Part shown: one piece after another, positions 59,250-64,000 of the stretch
Layout of the letters: every line of letters begins with the position of its first letter
Position numbering within the stretch: position 1 is the first letter of the stretch
Assembly (NCBI GenBank): GCA_027593175.1
Contig: JAQCJI010000003.1
Location: forward strand, 1 to 64,000
DNA length: 64,000 nucleotides
Direction of reading: 5' to 3'
From: Bacteroidota bacterium
GTDB lineage: Bacteria; Bacteroidota; Bacteroidia; Cytophagales; Cyclobacteriaceae
The notes under the pieces: generated by a model
The model's input: only the letters and a program-made list of their open reading frames with translations
What the model was told of the DNA's origin: nothing
The model's database searches: none
Made by a program: the position numbers and the translations under genes

Positions 59250-61652
59250 TTAGAACTCGACGATTAAGCCTACTGTCGGAAGTAATGACCCTGCTGGATT
59301 AGCAATCGATTTGAGTTGGTAACGACTTGGATCGCTGGGGTCCAAGATGAGGTTTCCTTGCCCATTTCGTACTGGTAGTATAACTGGAGCTTGTTCCGCC
59401 TGAAAGTTGTAGGCGTTTTGAATGTCAAAGTACCAATTGAGGGTCCATCGATCAAAAAAATACTTTTTATCCACGCGAATGTCTAGTTGATGAAAGGGTT
59501 TAAGTCGAATGCCATTGATCTGCGAAAAATCCAAGATGGCGGCATTGCGTAAATCCCAGTTCTCTCGAAGACTCGAGGAACTCAGATCAGATGGAGTATA
59601 GGGGGTTCCACCCAAAAACCGCCATCTTCCCCCCAATTCCCAGTTTTTTGTAAAGCGCTTGCCGGCAGTCATGCTGACGATAAATCGATTGTCCCAAGAA
59701 GAAGGAATCATACCTTTGGAGTTGGGGTTGCTAAACTCACTGCGCACTAAGGTTAGGGAGGCGATTCCATAGAAATTTCGGTAGAGGCGCTGTTGAGCAA
59801 AAACCTCTAATCCATAGGCTCTTCCTGTGGAGTTTGATAGGACAGGCTCGTTTCCAATAGCCCCAAAATCTGCACCTAAATTGGCGAGGGAAATGCCATT
59901 CCGAATGGAGCTTGGGTAGTGGCTGTACTTTTTGTAAAAGGCTTCTGCTGTAAATCTTCTCAATTTTTCGGGTGCCAGGTATTCTATACCTCCAATCAGC
60001 TGTGCATTTCGGATAAATCGTACATCATTGTCTTGGTTGACAAATTCTCCCGCATTGTTTTGAAATCCGAGTATGGTATAGGCAGGCCGTTGGTAGTAAA
60101 TGCCGGCATTTGCAGTAGCAAAAAGGTTGGGCCTGAGTTGATAGGAAATGGAAAATCGTGGACTGAGCTGGTTCAGCGGGTTGAATGCAGTCTTGGCAAA
60201 GTCAGACCCATCCATTCGTATTCCTCCACTCAAGAGTAGCCGATCGTTCAACCAATTTTTGGTACCCGATACAAAAGCCCCATAGCTTGTATAGTTTGAA
60301 GTAGCCAATAAGTCAATGGTTCCACCAGTTTGGGAAAGCACGGCTCGGTCAAAGTTATCAATCAAGTAGCGGGAATATTCCAGGTTGATGCCATATTTGA
60401 GGGTGTAGCCCTTACCAAAAATGCTGTTTTCTGCACGAAACTTGTTTTCGGACTCCTGCGAGCGGTACTTGAAAAGTAGATTTTTCTCGTCTCCTTCTTG
60501 ATTTCCAGCATATTTATAGGATTCGTTGTTGAGCATATTTCTGCTCAACACAAAAGTCCAAAATCCGTTGTCGCGAAAGCGTTTTAGCTTGGCGCCAGTC
60601 GTGTAATTCCACTGGGATTGTACAGGGAGGACATTCAAGAGGTAAAGTCGATTTTCTTTTTCCTCTAGCGTTTCTTCCTCGGGCGCATCTTCGTTAAGGG
60701 CAAATTGATCAATTGCTCCTAGCCCTATAAAGGTCAACTCGGTTTTTGAATTGATTTTGGTAGTGGTTTTTACCTGAAAATCATTGAAGGTGGGTAGGAA
60801 GGGCAACTGAAGCAAACGAAATAATCCCTGGAGGTAAGATCTTCTGGCGGACAGGGAATAAGTAGTTTTTGGAGAGAGAGGGCCCTCATTGGAAAGTGTC
60901 AATTCGGATGCGCCTACCGTCAGTTGGGTTGCCATGCGGTCTCTCCTTCCTTCATTAAGCTGAATATCAAAAAAAGAACTCAAGCCATTCATACGATTAG
61001 CTGGAAATCCCCCTGTAATTAGATCCACACTTTTTATCAAATTGACATTCAGGATTCCTACAGGACCTCCAGAGGATCCTTGCGTGGAGAAGTGGTTGAT
61101 AACAGGAACCTCAATTTCATCTACAAAAAAGCGGTTCTCGTTTGGCGCACCGCCGCGGATCAAGATGTCGTTACGGAAACTTGGGGTGCTTGCTACTCCG
61201 GGAAGTGACTGGATCACTCGGGAGATGTCTCTATTGCCGCCTGGATAGCGCTCGATTTCGTTAGTGTTGAGCTTTCTTACGGATAGAGGGGTTTCTTCAG
61301 AGCGGGTAAATTCACTGCTGACCACCACTTCGCTTAGTTCGGAAGCATCTTCTACAAGGCTAAAATCCAATTGAATTGGCTTTGCCAAGCTCACTTGTAT
61401 TTCGAATGCGGTAGACGATTTATAGCCTACATAGCTCGCCCGCAGATTGTAAAGACCTGCAGGGATATTGCTGATTTCGTAGAATCCCTCCTCGTTGGTG
61501 ATGGCTCCTAGCTCTGTATTGAGTAGGAGCACATTGGCAAATGCAATAGGTTGGTTGTTGATGGGATTGGTAATCTTCCCTCGGATTATTCCTTGTCCCA
61601 TACTTGTAAGGGAAAGGAGAAAGAGGAATCCAAAGAGACCTGTGATTCGCAT
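59250..61652 (-). CDS. TonB-dependent receptor with N-terminal carboxypeptidase-regulatory-like domain
   Basis: IIRGKITNPINNQPIAFANVLLLNTELGAITNEEGFYEI; plug SLPGVASTPSFRNDILIRGGAPNENRFFVDEIEV; C-terminal Phe. Confidence 0.93.
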   Translation of the reverse strand: MRITGLFGFLFLLSLTSMGQGIIRGKITNPINNQPIAFANVLLLNTELGAITNEEGFYEISNIPAGLYNLRASYVGYKSSTAFEIQVSLAKPIQLDFSLVEDASELSEVVVSSEFTRSEETPLSVRKLNTNEIERYPGGNRDISRVIQSLPGVASTPSFRNDILIRGGAPNENRFFVDEIEVPVINHFSTQGSSGGPVGILNVNLIKSVDLITGGFPANRMNGLSSFFDIQLNEGRRDRMATQLTVGASELTLSNEGPLSPKTTYSLSARRSYLQGLFRLLQLPFLPTFNDFQVKTTTKINSKTELTFIGLGAIDQFALNEDAPEEETLEEKENRLYLLNVLPVQSQWNYTTGAKLKRFRDNGFWTFVLSRNMLNNESYKYAGNQEGDEKNLLFKYRSQESENKFRAENSIFGKGYTLKYGINLEYSRYLIDNFDRAVLSQTGGTIDLLATSNYTSYGAFVSGTKNWLNDRLLLSGGIRMDGSDFAKTAFNPLNQLSPRFSISYQLRPNLFATANAGIYYQRPAYTILGFQNNAGEFVNQDNDVRFIRNAQLIGGIEYLAPEKLRRFTAEAFYKKYSHYPSSIRNGISLANLGADFGAIGNEPVLSNSTGRAYGLEVFAQQRLYRNFYGIASLTLVRSEFSNPNSKGMIPSSWDNRFIVSMTAGKRFTKNWELGGRWRFLGGTPYTPSDLSSSSLRENWDLRNAAILDFSQINGIRLKPFHQLDIRVDKKYFFDRWTLNWYFDIQNAYNFQAEQAPVILPVRNGQGNLILDPSDPSRYQLKSIANPAGSLLPTVGLIVEF

Positions 61653-61673
61653 GGTTACTTGTGGCTTAGTGCT

Positions 61674-62399
61674 TCAATTAAAGGAGGAGGTGGGGTTGGC
61701 TGCCTGATTTTCTTTTACTCGCCAAAGGCGCCACCAAGGGGTGCCAGGAGAGTCGTGGTGTTCGTAGTGGTAACCAAAAAAGTAACAGCTAAGAAATGCC
61801 CAAAGATGGTTTTTGGACTGTGAACCGGAATGGTGCGCATTGGCCTGTTCCCCCATGTGAGGAAGATAGGTTCCAAAGTAAAATAGCTGTAGAGTAGAGA
61901 GCCCAGCGGGAAGCATCCAAAAAAGGATCAAGTTTTCTGTTGGGAGGACTAGTTTGAGTAGATTGAATGAAACGGCCATCAGTAGAAATTGCCATACATT
62001 GAGGTACTGAAAAATAAAGCTGAGATACCATCGAAAGAATATTCCGGAGGCATGGTAATCGGGATCCTTATCCGTGGCTACGTAGCGGTGGTGTTCGTGG
62101 TGCTTGGGAAAGAGTTTCCAGTAAAAGTTGTACGAAAACAGGAGAGCCGCGATCCATCCTGTGGCATGGTTAGTTTTTTTATTGCTGGAAACAATCCCGT
62201 GCATGGCATCGTGTGCGGTAATAAAAAGACCTGTATACAGGTGGGTCTGAAGGAGAATGGCAAGGTAGGTTAGTGGGGTTTTCCATGAAATTTCCCAAGT
62301 CAGCAAAAAAGCCAAAGAAATTCCCCAAGCGAGAATGATGCCCCACCCAATTAAAAGGCCTTTTGGATCTATGGAATTTATTTTTGATTTAGCCTCCAT
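61674..62399 (-). CDS. crtW: Fatty-acid-hydroxylase/desaturase superfamily, CrtW-like beta-carotene ketolase
   Basis: GLFITAHDAMHG; PKHHEHHRYVAT; FFGYHYEHHDSPGTPWWRLW His motifs; carotenoid neighbourhood. Confidence 0.72.
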   Translation of the reverse strand: MEAKSKINSIDPKGLLIGWGIILAWGISLAFLLTWEISWKTPLTYLAILLQTHLYTGLFITAHDAMHGIVSSNKKTNHATGWIAALLFSYNFYWKLFPKHHEHHRYVATDKDPDYHASGIFFRWYLSFIFQYLNVWQFLLMAVSFNLLKLVLPTENLILFWMLPAGLSTLQLFYFGTYLPHMGEQANAHHSGSQSKNHLWAFLSCYFFGYHYEHHDSPGTPWWRLWRVKENQAANPTSSFN

Positions 62400-62409
62400 G
62401 ATGAGGAGA

Positions 62410-63255
62410 TTAGAAAATTAAAATATGTTCTCGGACCTGCTCCATCAACCACATTGGGGTGGAAGTAGCTCCGCAAATGCCGACACTTTCACCAGGAGCA
62501 AACCAGTCCGATTCAATTTGTTCTGGATTGGAAATAAAAAAAGTATTGTTGTTTTTCTCTTTACATACATTGTACAGCACTTTTCCATTGGAGGATTTGG
62601 TGCCACTTACAAAAACGATTTTATCAAACTTTTCCGCAAAGCTACGAAGCTCCTTGTCTCGGTTGGATACTTGCCTGCAGATCGTATCGTTTGTATTTAC
62701 GGTGATTCCGTTGTCATTTAAAATCTGGCGGATTTCGTAAAACTTGTCCGTGCTCTTCGTGGTCTGACTGTATAGTGTGATGATTTTTGGAAGGGTAGGA
62801 ATATCCAATTCCGAAATATCTTGAAATACCACTGCCTTGTTATTGGTTTGTCCCAAAAGCCCAATTACCTCTGCATGGCCATGTTTGCCATAGATGTAGA
62901 TATTATGCTCCTTATCGAAGGAGTTTTTGATGCGGTTTTGGAGCTTGAGGACCACTGGGCAGCTTGCATCAATCAACGTCAGGTTATTTTTAATCGATAG
63001 CTCGTAGGTGGAGGGAGGCTCGCCATGTGCACGGATCAGTACCTTTTCATCCGTTAGCTTGGTTAAGTCCTCATGATCAATGATTTTAAGTCCCTTGTGG
63101 GCGAGACGACGGACTTCCTCGTCGTTGTGCACGATATCACCTAGGCAATAGAGATAGCCTTGTTCCTCCAGGATTTCTTCTGCCATTTCAATGGCATATA
63201 CAACCCCAAAGCAAAAGCCCGAATGATCATCTATTTGAACCTCTAGGTGTTTCAT
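62410..63255 (-). CDS. ispH: 4-hydroxy-3-methylbut-2-enyl diphosphate reductase
   Basis: DDHSGFCFGVVYAIEMAEE; IVHNDEEVRRL; IRAHGEPPSTYE; DASCPVVLKLQ; CGATSTPMWLMEQV. Confidence 0.95.
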   Translation of the reverse strand: MKHLEVQIDDHSGFCFGVVYAIEMAEEILEEQGYLYCLGDIVHNDEEVRRLAHKGLKIIDHEDLTKLTDEKVLIRAHGEPPSTYELSIKNNLTLIDASCPVVLKLQNRIKNSFDKEHNIYIYGKHGHAEVIGLLGQTNNKAVVFQDISELDIPTLPKIITLYSQTTKSTDKFYEIRQILNDNGITVNTNDTICRQVSNRDKELRSFAEKFDKIVFVSGTKSSNGKVLYNVCKEKNNNTFFISNPEQIESDWFAPGESVGICGATSTPMWLMEQVREHILIF

Positions 63256-63262
63256 GTTCTAA

Positions 63263-63970
63263 TTAACCGCTAATGGGTGAAATTGTTTGTCTATTTCTCA
63301 GGGATTCAAAGAAGCTGATGTTCATCAAGAACAGGGTCATGGAATAAATCAAGTCTTCAATAGGCACCGTCCAAATCCGTATGCCTAGATTTTCAGCATT
63401 ATTGTAAATCACCACAGGTTCCTCGGTAAGCCCTCCCGTGAGGATACCATTGCATAACATAAGAGGGACGAGGTGTACGAGATAGGCAAAAATAAAGCGC
63501 CCTAGATATTTTTCTTTGAAGATAAGATAGTGGATAACCAAGGTAAAAGCACCAATAAAGAAGTTGACCGAGGTATACCACTTGTCGAGGTGAAGGACAG
63601 CTAAGACTAGAAGAACTGGGACAAGTACCCAAACAAAAGCCTTGGCAAAGGGGAGAAAATGATCCTTTTGAAAAAAGTAATTCAGTACTTCATAGATGAA
63701 GATGGAGGAAAATGGCACGATAAAGAAAAAAAGCCATTCTTCAATTGGGAGGTCCATGAGGGAAAATCCCAACACATACCTGGTGTTAAACTCCCAAACA
63801 CCCAGGTTGGTAAACCATACGTCCCAAACGATAAAAAATGTAGCGGTTGCTAGCAAGCCTGGAAAAAGGTATTTCCATTGGGAGGCATAACGGATACGGT
63901 GTTCAAAGGATTGGGCTAGTGGATAGCTGATGGCGAAGAGAAGGACTCCTAGATAGATGTACTTTTCCAT
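63263..63970 (-). CDS. Lycopene cyclase (CrtYcd-type membrane protein)
   Basis: Two repeats of the cyclase domain: WDVWFTNLGVWEFNTRYVLGFSLMDLPIEEWLFFFIVP and LGIRIWTVPIEDLIYSMTLFLMN. Confidence 0.9.
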   Translation of the reverse strand: MEKYIYLGVLLFAISYPLAQSFEHRIRYASQWKYLFPGLLATATFFIVWDVWFTNLGVWEFNTRYVLGFSLMDLPIEEWLFFFIVPFSSIFIYEVLNYFFQKDHFLPFAKAFVWVLVPVLLVLAVLHLDKWYTSVNFFIGAFTLVIHYLIFKEKYLGRFIFAYLVHLVPLMLCNGILTGGLTEEPVVIYNNAENLGIRIWTVPIEDLIYSMTLFLMNISFFESLRNRQTISPISG

Positions 63971-64000
63971 CAGGAAAAACCAAGTTTGTTTTCCACATAG

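Overview
The window reads as ordinary chromosome from a Bacteroidota bacterium, probably Cytophagales/Algoriphagus-like (inferred from gldB, a TAnnTTTG-type promoter, and the SLBB/Wzz exopolysaccharide and carotenoid gene content). There are about 48 protein genes, two tRNAs (Gly-GCC, Leu-UAA), several intrinsic terminators, and no rRNA, CRISPR array, prophage or IS transposase that I could recognise. Main blocks: (1) an AT-rich, DnaA-box-containing, oriC-like segment at the left edge; (2) a fatty-acid beta-oxidation locus (acyl-CoA ligase, MarR, fadB-like, thiolase, acyl-CoA dehydrogenase) with a four-helix-bundle (23S-IVS/avd-like) gene inserted in it and flanked by an 11-bp perfect inverted repeat; (3) mutS, tRNAs and metabolic genes; (4) a ~11.6 kb exopolysaccharide export/assembly operon on the minus strand; (5) gldB, nth, an rRNA methyltransferase, an AAA/VWA pair, queG, gpmI, polA and radA; (6) a carotenoid/ispH cluster at the right edge. 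Most notable: a dispersed intergenic repeat family (CTTGATACTAGC / GTACTTGGTAC-type) found at several loci, once around the four-helix-bundle gene and once as a gene-less inverted repeat upstream of radA; and two adjacent small membrane-protein genes, one DUF486-like, each interrupted by an in-frame stop. All family calls come from reading the translations; no database search was run.
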